Source: Maribacter vaceletii (GTDB taxonomy: Bacteria > Bacteroidota > Bacteroidia > Flavobacteriales > Flavobacteriaceae). Taken from it: a stretch of 64,000 bases of DNA. A model generated the notes under the pieces. That model had not been told where the DNA came from, did no database searches, and was given only the letters and a program-made list of their open reading frames with translations. The stretch spans positions 310,001 through 374,000 of the forward strand of contig NZ_RBIQ01000007.1 in NCBI RefSeq assembly GCF_003634105.1, written 5' to 3'. Numbering within the stretch: position 1 is the stretch's first letter; every line of letters starts with the position of its first letter. The position numbers and the translations under genes were made by a program. This document shows, piece after piece, positions 28,964-38,200 of this stretch.

Positions 28964-29356
28964 ATGAGTAAAACTTTAAACATAGAAGAAAGAAAACCTA
29001 TTTGGATTGCCTTATCTAATTTTTATCTGGATACAGAACTTGAAGAATACACTTTAAAATCTATTGCAAAAAAAATTATAGAAAGTCCTTACTCTTTAAA
29101 AAAAGTAAAAGAAATTAATACCTATGAGCTTTTTCCGGTATTACATTATAACTTATTAAGTGGTGCAGGTGTCTGGACTGGTTTTGATGAGGACTGGCTA
29201 ATAAATAGCATTTTAAACTCCTTATCTAAAAGAAATAAATTAAAAACTATTTTCATAAAAGCTTATTTTCAAATTAATAAACGAATGTTTACCACCTATT
29301 GGGAAAAACTAGAACAAGTATATAATACCATAAAACAAGACTCTAAATCTTCTTAG
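28964..29356 (+). CDS. Conserved hypothetical protein, DUF7079-like
   Basis: A 130-aa soluble protein with no signal peptide. The pattern WIALSNFYLDTEL...ESPYSLKKVKEI...ELFPVLHYNLLSGAGVWTGFDEDWL recalls a small family I know as DUF7079, found as a single domain in diverse bacteria; the name is from memory. No function is known. The following intergenic region holds repeat copy 2. Confidence 0.6.
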   Translation: MSKTLNIEERKPIWIALSNFYLDTELEEYTLKSIAKKIIESPYSLKKVKEINTYELFPVLHYNLLSGAGVWTGFDEDWLINSILNSLSKRNKLKTIFIKAYFQINKRMFTTYWEKLEQVYNTIKQDSKSS

Positions 29357-29363
29357 AAATAGT

Positions 29364-29459
29364 AAACTACCTCGGGGCAAGCCCACGAGGTATTTATTAG
29401 GAAACTAATTTTGATTTCGAGGCAATCCCCAGAGCATTTAAATCTCGATTATCGAGTAA
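29364..29459 (+). repeat. Three-hairpin intergenic repeat, copy 2
   Basis: This copy is close to copies 1 and 4 throughout, but the second hairpin is altered (CGAGGCAATCCCCAGAG), losing pairing. The third hairpin CTCGATTATCGAG is intact and ends 14 bases before the next start codon. Confidence 0.85.
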
Positions 29460-29469
29460 TATATCACTT

Positions 29470-30033
29470 ATGAATAAACGTATAATTGTAATGCTATTAT
29501 TAATAGGATTTATGTCCTGTAAAAATTATGATGAAAAAATTGAAAAACTTACCATTGCAAAAGAATACTACAAAGCCCTTAACAATTCTAATGATGTAGG
29601 AATAGAAATTTTATTAAGAGACAGCCTCTTAACTAAAGAAAGTAATTATAAACAAACTTTTTCTATAGCAGAATATAAAGAATGGCTCCAATGGGATGCT
29701 ATATTTGAACCTACTTACATAACACTTGACATTAAAGAAGAAAACGAAGTTGTTAAAGCCACCATTTCTAAAATGGATAAGAGAATATTATTTTTACATG
29801 AAAAACCAATTGTTACCAAGCAAACTATACATTTTAAAAATACTAAAATAAGTAGTATTGAAACAACGGATTATCTAGATTTTAAGGATACAATATTTAT
29901 TAAAAACAGAACAAAACTATTAAACTGGGTTAGCAAAAAACATCCAGAACTGGATGGTTTTATCTATGACCAAACTAAAAAAGGAGGGCAAAAATATTTA
30001 AAGGCAATAGAGTTATATAACCAGGAAAATTAA
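29470..30033 (+). CDS. Hypothetical lipoprotein
   Basis: A 187-aa probable lipoprotein with signal sequence and lipobox ending at C17 (LIGFMSCKN). The rest is mixed alpha/beta with a charged C-terminus and resembles a small SnoaL/NTF2-like fold in its first half (EYYKALNNSNDVGIEILL), a tentative impression. Function unknown. It lies directly behind repeat copy 2 and 39 bp before the metallo-beta-lactamase gene. Confidence 0.6.
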   Translation: MNKRIIVMLLLIGFMSCKNYDEKIEKLTIAKEYYKALNNSNDVGIEILLRDSLLTKESNYKQTFSIAEYKEWLQWDAIFEPTYITLDIKEENEVVKATISKMDKRILFLHEKPIVTKQTIHFKNTKISSIETTDYLDFKDTIFIKNRTKLLNWVSKKHPELDGFIYDQTKKGGQKYLKAIELYNQEN

Positions 30034-30072
30034 ATCCAATAAATCTTATATAATAAAAAAATATACTTTTCT

Positions 30073-30813
30073 ATGAACAAGACATTTTTATCATTACTCA
30101 GTATTTTTCTTTGCTACTCCTGTTCTGCCCCAAAAAAAACTGTAAAAGGGTTAACTACAGATAGTTTAAAAATAAAAGAAGTTAGCACTAACACTTTTGT
30201 TCATACCTCCTATCTACAAACTAATGACTTTGGAAATGTCCCATGTAATGGCATGGTATATTTTAATGAAGATGAAGCTATTGTTTTTGATACTCCTACA
30301 AACAACACGATTTCTAAACAACTTATACATTGGATTGAAAACGTACAAAAAAAGAAAATTACTGCTGTAGTAGCTACTCATTTTCATAACGATTGTTTAG
30401 GAGGACTAGAGGAGTTTCATGCAAACGGAACAAAAAGTTACGCTAGTACTAAAACTATTTCATTAGCAAAGAAAAATAAGGTTAAAGTGTTACCCCAAGA
30501 AGGGTTCACCAAAGGATTAAAATTAATTATTGGCAAAAAACCTGTTTTTACTAGCTTTTATGGAGAAGGTCATACTAAAGACAATGTGGTAGGCTATATT
30601 CCTGAAGAAAATGTTCTTTTTGGAGGCTGCCTAATTAAAACTCTTAATGCAACAAAAGGCTATTTGGGAGATGCTAATGTAAAAGAATGGTCTGCAACTG
30701 TTTCTAAAATAAAAGAAGAAAAACCAGGGGTGAAAATTGTTATTCCTGGCCATGGAAAAACAGGCGGTATAGAACTTTTAGACTATACAATTAGCTTATT
30801 TTCTACAAAGTAA
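30073..30813 (+). CDS. Subclass B1 metallo-beta-lactamase
   Basis: A 246-aa zinc hydrolase with all B1 ligands: H103, H105 and D107 in THFHND, the histidine of GEGHTKDN, the cysteine of GGCLIK and the final histidine of PGHGKTGG. The cysteine ligand and spacing distinguish subclass B1 from B3 and from general MBL-fold enzymes. The N-terminal signal could be of lipoprotein type, with C17 in CYSC. It probably hydrolyses beta-lactams in the periplasm; activity and spectrum are unproven. The chromosomal context lacks mobile genes. Confidence 0.88.
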   Translation: MNKTFLSLLSIFLCYSCSAPKKTVKGLTTDSLKIKEVSTNTFVHTSYLQTNDFGNVPCNGMVYFNEDEAIVFDTPTNNTISKQLIHWIENVQKKKITAVVATHFHNDCLGGLEEFHANGTKSYASTKTISLAKKNKVKVLPQEGFTKGLKLIIGKKPVFTSFYGEGHTKDNVVGYIPEENVLFGGCLIKTLNATKGYLGDANVKEWSATVSKIKEEKPGVKIVIPGHGKTGGIELLDYTISLFSTK

Positions 30814-30886
30814 ACTACCTCGGAGCAAGCCCAGAGGTATTTAAAGGAAATAAATTTTCAATTTCGAGGCAAGCCTTGGGGTATTA
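30811..30886 (+). repeat. Three-hairpin intergenic repeat, copy 3 (partial)
   Basis: The first hairpin (CCTCGGAGCAAGCCCAGAGG) and the CGAGGCAAGCC segment are present, but the 3' part diverges and the CTCGATTATCGAG hairpin is missing. It follows the metallo-beta-lactamase stop codon directly. Confidence 0.75.
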
Positions 30887-31045
30887 TACCCTTTGGCGAA
30901 GCTAATAAATAAAGCCATTCTTAAGTAAAACAGCATTTTACAAAATTCTTATTTAGATTTATTATAAATAATTTGGAAGTGTGATTTCCAAAGAATACAT
31001 TTGCTCGAAAATTAAATTATTTTTAACGAGTCTAAATAAATATAA

Positions 31046-33445
31046 ATGAACAAACCATTACTAATCCTATTACTTTTTCTAGCAACACAAATAGGATTTT
31101 CACAAAGTACAAGTATAACGGGAAGTATTACTGACAATTCTAAAGAACCACTATTTGGTGTAAATGTTATACTTAAGAATACTACAAACGGGTCTCAGAC
31201 TAATGAAAATGGGCAGTTTATTATAGAAAATGTAGCAAACGGAGAATATCTTATTTCTATATCTTACATTGGTTTTAAAACTAAAGAAGTTAAAATTAAC
31301 ATTACCAATAATACTTCTGTAAACCTAGAACCTATTTTCCTATTAGAAGGGAATGAAATGCTTAATGAAGTAGTTGTTGAAGGAAGCCGAACTAATAAAT
31401 TTTCTAGAAAGAAAAGTGCATACGTTTCTAAAATGCCTTTAAAAAACATAGAAAATGCACAGGTTTATAATACAATTACTAGCCAATTATTAATATCGCA
31501 GTCTGTAAATACCTTTGAAGATGCATTAAAAAATGCAGCTGGAATTTCTAAACTATGGTCCTCTACTGGTAGAAGTGGCGATGGTGCTGGTTACTATTCT
31601 AGTCGTGGATTTGCAGTACAACCACAACTTGTAAATGGTGTTGCTGGTATTACCAATGGTTTTATAAACCCCTCTAACGTAGAAAGAGTTGAAGTTATTA
31701 AAGGCCCATCAGGAACTTTATTTGGAAGCTCCGTAACGTCTTATGGTGGCTTAATAAATATTATTACTAAAAAACCATATAACAGTACGGGAGGAGAAAT
31801 TACAATGTCTGGCGGTACTAATGATTTTGCTAAACTTATAGCAGATGTAAATATTTCGGACACCGAAAAACTATCCTTACGTTTTAATACCGGTTTTCAA
31901 AAAGATAATAGTTTTCAAGATGCAGGTTTTAAAAAATCGGTTTTTATTGCCCCTTCATTAACTTATAAAGTAAATAACAAATTGGCTTTTAACTTTTCTT
32001 ATGAAGCCTCTAGTAACGAACAAACTAATGAAACCTTTTTATTCTTAAATAGATATGGCCCTATAGCATTTAATACTATTGATGAATTAGGATACGATAC
32101 CAATTTATCGTTCACCAATAATGATGTAACCATAGATAATGTAACACAAAATTACCGCGGAGAAATTGCATGGAAATTAACAGACAATTGGTCTTCACAA
32201 ACTCTTATTGCTGGTGGTATTGCAAAATCTAAAGGGTATTATACCTACTTATGGAATGTTGCAGACTGGACAAACCCAGCAGCTCCTATTGGCACAGAAA
32301 ATTTTAGCCTATATGCCCAAGACACAGATGCAAGAACAAAAACCCTAAATCTGCAACAAAACTTTACTGGAGATTTTAAATTAGGAGATTTAAAAAACAA
32401 ATTACTTGTTGGGGTAGACTATCTAGATACAAAAACTATAGACAATAGTTCTAACTGGGGATATTTACACACCATAAATATTGATGGAGATTTAATTTTT
32501 GGAGAGCCAGAAATTAATGCCACAAACCTTAATACTGCTTTAAATGGCATAGGAAACCTAGATAGTGATATTCGTCAAAATATTTTAGGCGCTTATGTTT
32601 CTGATGTAATAAATATACTTCCTTCTTTATCTATTATGGGAAGTGTTCGTTATGATAGATTTAATTATCTGGGAGATAAAAATACAGATACCGATGATGA
32701 TACTGAATATACCCAATCTACTTGGTCTCCAAAATTTGGCATTGTTTATCAACCAATACTTAATCAAGTATCTGTTTTTGCAAACTACCAAAATGGATTT
32801 TCATATGTTAACCCACAATACATAACAGATTTTGGTACCGGAGAAACTACATTACAATCCTATGATGTAGAGGAAGCTAATCAACTAGAATTTGGTATTA
32901 AAACCAACTTATTTCATAACAAGTTAGAAACTACTTTAAGCTACTATAATATTAATGTAGATAACAAGTATTATTGGGCTACAAAAACACAAGACCTTAA
33001 AATAAATAGCCAAGGAATAGAACTAGAACTAAATGCAAGCCCAATTAAAGGGTTAAATTTACATAGCGGATTTAGTTATAACGATTCTGAAATTAAAGAC
33101 TCTCCTTCTGCTACAGGTTTAGAAGGCAACCGTTATGGAGAATCTGGCCCAGAAATTACATATAACTTTTGGGCAGACTATAAATTCCTAAGTAAGTTTG
33201 GAGTTGGAGCAGGGTTCAATGGTGCATCTGAATATGACACTATGGTAGATTATAAGTCTGTCACTGGCAGTTTTTACATTCCTGGATATACCATTTTTAA
33301 CGCATCTGTATATTATGAAACAGATACCTTTAGATTTAGTCTTAAAGGAAACAATTTAAGCGACAAAACATATTACTCTGGATGGAGCACTGTAACCCCA
33401 CAACAACAAAGAGTAATTTTAGCAGCAGTAAATTATAAATTTTAG
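31046..33445 (+). CDS. TonB-dependent siderophore receptor
   Basis: A 799-aa outer-membrane receptor. A signal peptide ends near QIGFSQ; residues ~22-105 form a carboxypeptidase-like domain; then plug (VVVEGSRT..., RVEVIKGPSGTLFGSS) and a 22-strand barrel ending in aromatic F (AAVNYKF). The FhuE/FpvA-type plug and the downstream PepSY protein indicate ferric siderophore uptake. A terminator follows immediately. Confidence 0.9.
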   Translation: MNKPLLILLLFLATQIGFSQSTSITGSITDNSKEPLFGVNVILKNTTNGSQTNENGQFIIENVANGEYLISISYIGFKTKEVKINITNNTSVNLEPIFLLEGNEMLNEVVVEGSRTNKFSRKKSAYVSKMPLKNIENAQVYNTITSQLLISQSVNTFEDALKNAAGISKLWSSTGRSGDGAGYYSSRGFAVQPQLVNGVAGITNGFINPSNVERVEVIKGPSGTLFGSSVTSYGGLINIITKKPYNSTGGEITMSGGTNDFAKLIADVNISDTEKLSLRFNTGFQKDNSFQDAGFKKSVFIAPSLTYKVNNKLAFNFSYEASSNEQTNETFLFLNRYGPIAFNTIDELGYDTNLSFTNNDVTIDNVTQNYRGEIAWKLTDNWSSQTLIAGGIAKSKGYYTYLWNVADWTNPAAPIGTENFSLYAQDTDARTKTLNLQQNFTGDFKLGDLKNKLLVGVDYLDTKTIDNSSNWGYLHTINIDGDLIFGEPEINATNLNTALNGIGNLDSDIRQNILGAYVSDVINILPSLSIMGSVRYDRFNYLGDKNTDTDDDTEYTQSTWSPKFGIVYQPILNQVSVFANYQNGFSYVNPQYITDFGTGETTLQSYDVEEANQLEFGIKTNLFHNKLETTLSYYNINVDNKYYWATKTQDLKINSQGIELELNASPIKGLNLHSGFSYNDSEIKDSPSATGLEGNRYGESGPEITYNFWADYKFLSKFGVGAGFNGASEYDTMVDYKSVTGSFYIPGYTIFNASVYYETDTFRFSLKGNNLSDKTYYSGWSTVTPQQQRVILAAVNYKF

Positions 33446-33452
33446 TTTTAAA

Positions 33453-33497
33453 CCTAATTATAGGTGGCATTCCCCACACCTATAATTAGGCTTTTTT
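33453..33497 (+). terminator. Intrinsic terminator after the TonB receptor
   Basis: The perfect stem CCTAATTATAGGTG/CACCTATAATTAGG with a 10-base loop is followed by C and six T. It separates the receptor from the PepSY gene, which therefore probably needs its own promoter or readthrough. Confidence 0.9.
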
Positions 33498-33499
33498 AG

Positions 33500-33593
33500 T
33501 AATCTACTTCGGGGTAAGCCCATGAGGTATTTTAGGAAACTAATTTTGATTTCGAGGCAAGCCTCGGAGCATTTAAATCTCGATTATCGAGTA
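33500..33593 (+). repeat. Three-hairpin intergenic repeat, copy 4
   Basis: This copy has intact second and third hairpins (CGAGGCAAGCCTCG and CTCGATTATCGAG) and a slightly degraded first. It lies between the receptor terminator and the GTG start of the PepSY gene. Confidence 0.85.
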
Positions 33594-33607
33594 AACAAAA
33601 TAACAAA

Positions 33608-34729
33608 GTGAAAAAAGTTATATTTCAACTCCATAAAATATTAGGTTTAGCTACTGGCATAGTAGTATTTATTGTTTCTATAACTGGCTGCTGTTGGGCT
33701 TTTAGAGAAGAAATAGAAAGTATATATGATGACTACAAAAAGGTTGAAATACAAGATAAAGCTATATTAACACCAACACAAGCAAAAAAATATGCCGAAA
33801 AAGAACTTCCAGAAAATACAATTCATGGCACTATTTTTAGAAAAGCAGATGATGCTATTGAGGTTATTTTCTATGATGCAGAACCAGAATTTTATCAAAG
33901 TGTTTTTTTAAATCCGTATACTGGAAAAGTAATACAAATAGACAACCACCTTTCAGGTTTTTTTGCTTTTACCTTAAAAGGACATATGCGTTTATGGCTA
34001 CCTAAAGATATTGGAGAGCAAGTAGTAGGTGCATCCATATTAATCTTTATTCTTATTATTATTTCTGGTTTTATCTTATGGATTCCTAAAAAAAGAAAAA
34101 ACTTAAAACAACGCCTAAAATTGGATTGGAAAGATACCACCAAATGGAAACGTAAAAACTTTGATTTACATACCGTAGTTGGTTTTTACATTTGTTCCTT
34201 TGCTTTAATTCTTGCCTTTACGGGTTCTATGATTTCTTATAACTGGCTTAAATATGTAGTTTATATTTCATCCGGAGGAGAAAAAGATGCTCGTTTTATA
34301 ATCCCAGAAAACACAAGCGAACCTGTAATTGATGAAAAAACAGTTCCTATGGATTTTTTAATTACTAAACTTTTAAAAGAGTCTCCAGAAGCCGAAAGTT
34401 TTGAGTTACATTACCCTAAAACAAAAGAAGAAAGTATTTATATAGAAGTCTCTAACAATAAAAGTACATTTTACGATTCTGATTTTCGTTTTTTTGACCA
34501 AAACACTTTAGAAGAATTAGAGACAACCAGCATCTATGGCAAATATAAAAATGCTAAAGTAGCAGATAAAATTCTACGTATGCATTATGATATTCATATT
34601 GGAGCTATAGGTGGCATTATTGGTAAAATAATTGCTTTTTTAGTTAGCCTACTTACCGCAACCTTACCAGTTACCGGAATTTTACTTTGGTACGGAAGAA
34701 CGTATAAAAAGAAAAAAAGCTTTAGCTAA
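33608..34729 (+). CDS. PepSY-associated TM protein, siderophore-linked
   Basis: A 373-aa inner-membrane protein with four helices: one N-terminal (LHKILGLATGIVVFIVSITG), a central pair and one C-terminal. Periplasmic PepSY regions lie between them. Conserved histidines at the helix ends (LHKILG, DLHTVVGFY, MHYDIHIG) suggest haem- or iron-reductase-like function as proposed for such partners of siderophore receptors. Start is GTG, directly behind a repeat copy. Confidence 0.85.
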   Translation: MKKVIFQLHKILGLATGIVVFIVSITGCCWAFREEIESIYDDYKKVEIQDKAILTPTQAKKYAEKELPENTIHGTIFRKADDAIEVIFYDAEPEFYQSVFLNPYTGKVIQIDNHLSGFFAFTLKGHMRLWLPKDIGEQVVGASILIFILIIISGFILWIPKKRKNLKQRLKLDWKDTTKWKRKNFDLHTVVGFYICSFALILAFTGSMISYNWLKYVVYISSGGEKDARFIIPENTSEPVIDEKTVPMDFLITKLLKESPEAESFELHYPKTKEESIYIEVSNNKSTFYDSDFRFFDQNTLEELETTSIYGKYKNAKVADKILRMHYDIHIGAIGGIIGKIIAFLVSLLTATLPVTGILLWYGRTYKKKKSFS

Positions 34730-34782
34730 ATAACAAACAAATTCTATATCTTTAGGTTTGTTTATTAGTACCATAGCAAATA

Positions 34783-35283
34783 ATGCAAGACGAAAAGCCT
34801 TTAGTAAATAAAGAGTACTTACTTCAAAAATTTCACGGTAAAGGTGGCTGGACCTATGCCGAAATACCTGAGGTCCTTCAAAACAAAAACAACCCTTTTG
34901 GATGGGTAAAAGTAAAAGGTTCCATTGATTCGTATTCTCTAAAACAATACAAGCTAATGCCCATGGGGAATAGCAAATTGTTTTTACCAGTAAAAGCGGA
35001 GATTCGGAAAAAAATTAAAAAGCAAGCAGGAGATTATGTCCATGTTGTTTTATATGCAGATACATCTTCTTTAGAAATTCCGGCTGAGATTTTAGAATGT
35101 TTTAAAAACGAACCTAAACAAGTTTTTAAAAATTTCACTTCTTTTACCCAAGGAGAACAAAAAACCTATGTAGATTGGATATACCAAGCTAAAACCGAAG
35201 AAACTAAAGCTAATAGAATAGCACAAATGCTTAAAAAAGTGGAGAAAAAAATGCGTTTTAGTGATAAGGAAGATAGTATATAA
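34783..35283 (+). CDS. DUF1905/YdeI-OmpD-associated family protein
   Basis: A 166-aa soluble protein. Residues ~10-95 match the DUF1905 beta-barrel (GGWTYAEIP, GWVKVKGSID, PVKAEIRKKI), and the C-terminal helical part (FTQGEQKTYVDWI..., RIAQMLKKVEK) matches the YdeI/OmpD-associated domain. Function is not established. It lies 15 bp before a P-loop kinase gene, a likely two-gene unit. Confidence 0.8.
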   Translation: MQDEKPLVNKEYLLQKFHGKGGWTYAEIPEVLQNKNNPFGWVKVKGSIDSYSLKQYKLMPMGNSKLFLPVKAEIRKKIKKQAGDYVHVVLYADTSSLEIPAEILECFKNEPKQVFKNFTSFTQGEQKTYVDWIYQAKTEETKANRIAQMLKKVEKKMRFSDKEDSI

Positions 35284-35298
35284 TTTTAAAAAAATAGA

Positions 35299-35787
35299 AT
35301 GATACATTTAATTGTTGGCAATACTGGCTCTGGAAAAACAACATACTCTAACTCTTTAAAAACAAAAAACAATGGTATCATTTTTTCAATAGATACATGG
35401 AACAATACTTTGTTTCTTGCCGACAAAAAAGAAACCGATGGATTAAACTGGTTCCTAGAAAGGATTGAAAGAGCAGAAAAAATGATTTGCAATTTAATAG
35501 AACAATTAGAAGCTTCAGGTGTAGATTCTATTTTAGATTTAGGTCTTTCTAAATTAGCACACCGTGAAAAATTTAGAACGTTTGCTACATCAAAAGGTTT
35601 TAAAACAACTACGCATTTTTTAGATATTTCTAAAGAAATAAGACTGCAAAGAGTATTTCAAAGAAATACAGAAAAAGGAGAAACTTTTGAATTTGAAGTG
35701 AGTCAGGAAAATTTTGACTTTATGGAAACTTGGTTCGAAAAACCTTCAGAATTAGAAATGAAAAGCGGAATACTTATTACGGAGTAA
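35299..35787 (+). CDS. P-loop ATPase/kinase of the zeta-toxin-like AAA_33 type
   Basis: A 162-aa protein. The N-terminal Walker A loop GNTGSGKTT is followed by SIDTW and a second conserved block ILDLGLSKLAHREKF, then RLQRVFQRN as a likely lid. This is the AAA_33 small-molecule kinase pattern. No antitoxin-like gene precedes it, so toxin function is not supported. Substrate unknown. Confidence 0.78.
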   Translation: MIHLIVGNTGSGKTTYSNSLKTKNNGIIFSIDTWNNTLFLADKKETDGLNWFLERIERAEKMICNLIEQLEASGVDSILDLGLSKLAHREKFRTFATSKGFKTTTHFLDISKEIRLQRVFQRNTEKGETFEFEVSQENFDFMETWFEKPSELEMKSGILITE

Positions 35788-35893
35788 TTGTTTTTTTTTA
35801 CACAAGACAAAAATCTAACTCACTATTTTATTAATAACTATAATAAAATCGTAATATAAACTCATTTTTTATATAAATTATTTTAAATAAAAA

Positions 35894-35907
35894 ATGATAA
35901 TTATCAT
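35894..35907 (+). promoter_or_regulatory. FNR-type box upstream of nrfH
   Basis: A perfect ATGATAATTATCAT palindrome, identical to the one at hemN, sits 111 bp before nrfH. A weak -7-like TCAATTTT (35931-35938) is 37.5 bp from its centre; a perfect TATATTTG at 35987-35994 gives a possible second, closer promoter. Confidence 0.68.
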
Positions 35908-36017
35908 AAAATAGTATTTACTTTTAAAATTCAATTTTTTACATAAAAATACTGACAATCAGCTATATATGTATTTTTATATTATATATATTTGTTATAT
36001 AATTAACCACCCAAAAA

Positions 36018-36614
36018 TTGAAAAACACGTCTAAAATATTGCCTAAAAAAAACTCCAAATGGAGAACCACAGCGGTTTTTCTTATCGCTGTATTTATAGG
36101 TATAGGTCTTTTTTTGGCTAAAGAAGGAGAAGTGGTTTCCTACATGTCAGACAATCCAGAAGCATGTGTTAACTGCCATGTTATGACTCCAGTGTATAAT
36201 GGATGGATGCATAGCTCGCATAGAGAATGGGCAAATTGTAATGATTGCCACGTTCCTCAAGACAATGTGGTAAACAAATACTTTTTTAAAGCCAAAGACG
36301 GATTATATCATGCTTCCGTTTTTACATTAAGAGCAGAACCAGATGTTATAACTATGAAAGAGGCATCACAAAAAGTAGTACAAGCCAATTGTATTCGTTG
36401 TCATGTTCAGCAGGTAACACAAACTAAATATGATGGTTGGATAGATAACCATGCAGCAAATAGAACAGAAAGACAGTGTTGGAGCTGTCATGTGGAGATT
36501 CCACATGGAAAAGTTCAAGGAATTTCAACATTACAATATAATATAGCACCATTACCAACCGATCAAGAAGAAGCTGTTATACCTTCTTGGTTAGAAAAAG
36601 AAACGAACAAATAA
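36018..36614 (+). CDS. nrfH: Cytochrome c nitrite reductase small subunit NrfH
   Basis: A 198-aa membrane-anchored tetrahaem quinol dehydrogenase that feeds electrons to NrfA. An N-terminal helix (residues ~17-35) is followed by four haem sites: CVNCH, CNDCH, CIRCH and CWSCH. The start is TTG; the only in-frame ATG lies far inside (MSDNPEA). nrfA begins 11 bp after its stop. A perfect FNR-type dyad lies upstream. Confidence 0.93.
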   Translation: MKNTSKILPKKNSKWRTTAVFLIAVFIGIGLFLAKEGEVVSYMSDNPEACVNCHVMTPVYNGWMHSSHREWANCNDCHVPQDNVVNKYFFKAKDGLYHASVFTLRAEPDVITMKEASQKVVQANCIRCHVQQVTQTKYDGWIDNHAANRTERQCWSCHVEIPHGKVQGISTLQYNIAPLPTDQEEAVIPSWLEKETNK

Positions 36615-36625
36615 CTACCAAGAAT

Positions 36626-38119
36626 ATGAAAAATAAAGTCTTATTCATTGTAACCATTATTGCAGTTTTTCTATTAGGATTACTTGCATCTAGTATCATT
36701 AATCGAAAAAGCGAAGCAAAGTACCAATATGTACCCAAGGTAGATATTAGCGAAAATGAACCTAGGAATGAGGTTTGGGGAGAAAACTACCCAAAAGAAT
36801 ACCAGTCTTGGTTACAAACTGCAGATACAACATTTGCTAGCTACCAAGGTGGTTCTGCAATGCGCGATGTGTTAGAGGAAGACCCTAGACTAGTGGTTCT
36901 TTTTGCTGGATATGGTTTCTCTAAAGATTATAACCAAGGAAGAGGGCACTCTTATGCGATAGAAGATATTCATAATACTTTAAGAACAGGTGGGCCAACA
37001 GGTAAAGGGGATGGCCCTATGCCAGCTACTTGTTGGACGTGTAAGAGCCCAGATGTTCCAAGATTAATGAGTGAAAACGGAGTAACAGAATTTTATTCTG
37101 GAAAATGGGCAGATAAAGGAGAAGAAATAGTAAATCCTATTGGTTGTGCAGATTGTCACGATGCTGATAATATGAAACTAAAAATTACAAGACCTGCATT
37201 GGTTGAGGCTTTTGATGCAATGGGAAAAGATATAAACCAAGCAACACACCAAGAAATGCGTTCTTTAGTTTGTGCACAATGTCACGTAGAATATTACTTT
37301 AATAAAAACTTACCAGGTAAAGAAGGTGTACCATATTTAGTTTTTCCTTGGAAAGAAGGAATGGCTGTGGAAGACATGGAAAAGTATTATGACGATTTAG
37401 AGTTTTCAGATTGGACACATAAAATTAGCAAAACACCAATGCTAAAAGCGCAACACCCAGGATATGAAACTTTTAAAACTGGCGTGCATGCTGATAGAGG
37501 TGTTTCTTGCGCAGATTGTCATATGCCATATAAGAGTGAAGGCGGTCAGAAATTTACAGACCACCATGTACAATCTCCTTTAAACAATATGGCTAATGCT
37601 TGTCAAACATGTCATAGAGAAGAATCAGAAAAATTAATGGAGAACGTTTACGAACGTCAACGTAAAGCCACCGAAAACAGAATTAAGTTAGAAAACTTAT
37701 TAGTAAAAGCACACGTAGAAGCAGGAAAAGCATGGGAGTTGGGAGCATCGGAAGATCAAATGAAACCGGTATTACAAGATATTCGTCACGCACAATGGCG
37801 TTGGGATTATTCAGCAGCTTCTCACGGAGCCTCTTTCCATTCACCTGTAGAAATAGGAAGAGTAATTGGTAGTGGTTTAGATGTAGCTGCGGAAGCTAGA
37901 GTTAAATTAGCACGTTTATTAGCAGATTTAGGTCATAACAAGCCAGTAGAGATGCCAGATATTTCTACGAAAGAAAAAGCGCAAAAATATATTGGGATGG
38001 ATATAGAAAAATTAGAGGCAGATAAAGAGGCCTTTAAAAAGAATTTATTACCAAAGTGGATGGAAGCTGCAAAAGCTCGTGAGGCTAAAATGGAAACAAA
38101 AGCAATTTCAATGAACTAA
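36626..38119 (+). CDS. nrfA: Ammonia-forming pentahaem cytochrome c nitrite reductase NrfA
   Basis: A 497-aa periplasmic enzyme reducing nitrite to ammonium with six electrons. The catalytic haem motif CWTCK (lysine ligand) and four CxxCH sites (CADCH, CAQCH, CADCH, CQTCH) are present. The start is the ATG giving MKNKVLFIV, which begins the signal anchor; a TTG 13 codons upstream overlaps nrfH and is unlikely. A terminator hairpin follows. Confidence 0.95.
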   Translation: MKNKVLFIVTIIAVFLLGLLASSIINRKSEAKYQYVPKVDISENEPRNEVWGENYPKEYQSWLQTADTTFASYQGGSAMRDVLEEDPRLVVLFAGYGFSKDYNQGRGHSYAIEDIHNTLRTGGPTGKGDGPMPATCWTCKSPDVPRLMSENGVTEFYSGKWADKGEEIVNPIGCADCHDADNMKLKITRPALVEAFDAMGKDINQATHQEMRSLVCAQCHVEYYFNKNLPGKEGVPYLVFPWKEGMAVEDMEKYYDDLEFSDWTHKISKTPMLKAQHPGYETFKTGVHADRGVSCADCHMPYKSEGGQKFTDHHVQSPLNNMANACQTCHREESEKLMENVYERQRKATENRIKLENLLVKAHVEAGKAWELGASEDQMKPVLQDIRHAQWRWDYSAASHGASFHSPVEIGRVIGSGLDVAAEARVKLARLLADLGHNKPVEMPDISTKEKAQKYIGMDIEKLEADKEAFKKNLLPKWMEAAKAREAKMETKAISMN

Positions 38120-38151
38120 ATTTCTAATACACTAGAAAAAATTATATAACG

Positions 38152-38190
38152 TATCCTCATCGCTGTTATAGTGTATGAGGATATTTTTTT
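38152..38190 (+). terminator. Intrinsic terminator between nrfA and ccsBA
   Basis: Stem arms TATCCTCAT (38152-38160) and ATGAGGATA (38175-38183) are followed by seven T. A GTG at 38171 that would start the next frame earlier lies in the loop, which argues against that start. Confidence 0.82.
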
Positions 38191-38200
38191 TAAGAATGAT

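Noticed and set aside
35299-35787. Zeta toxin of a toxin-antitoxin pair
   Set aside because: No small antitoxin gene precedes it and its neighbour is a DUF1905/YdeI protein.
36587-36625. TTG start for NrfA overlapping nrfH
   Set aside because: The extension precedes a normal signal anchor beginning at MKNKVLF and would overlap the nrfH stop.
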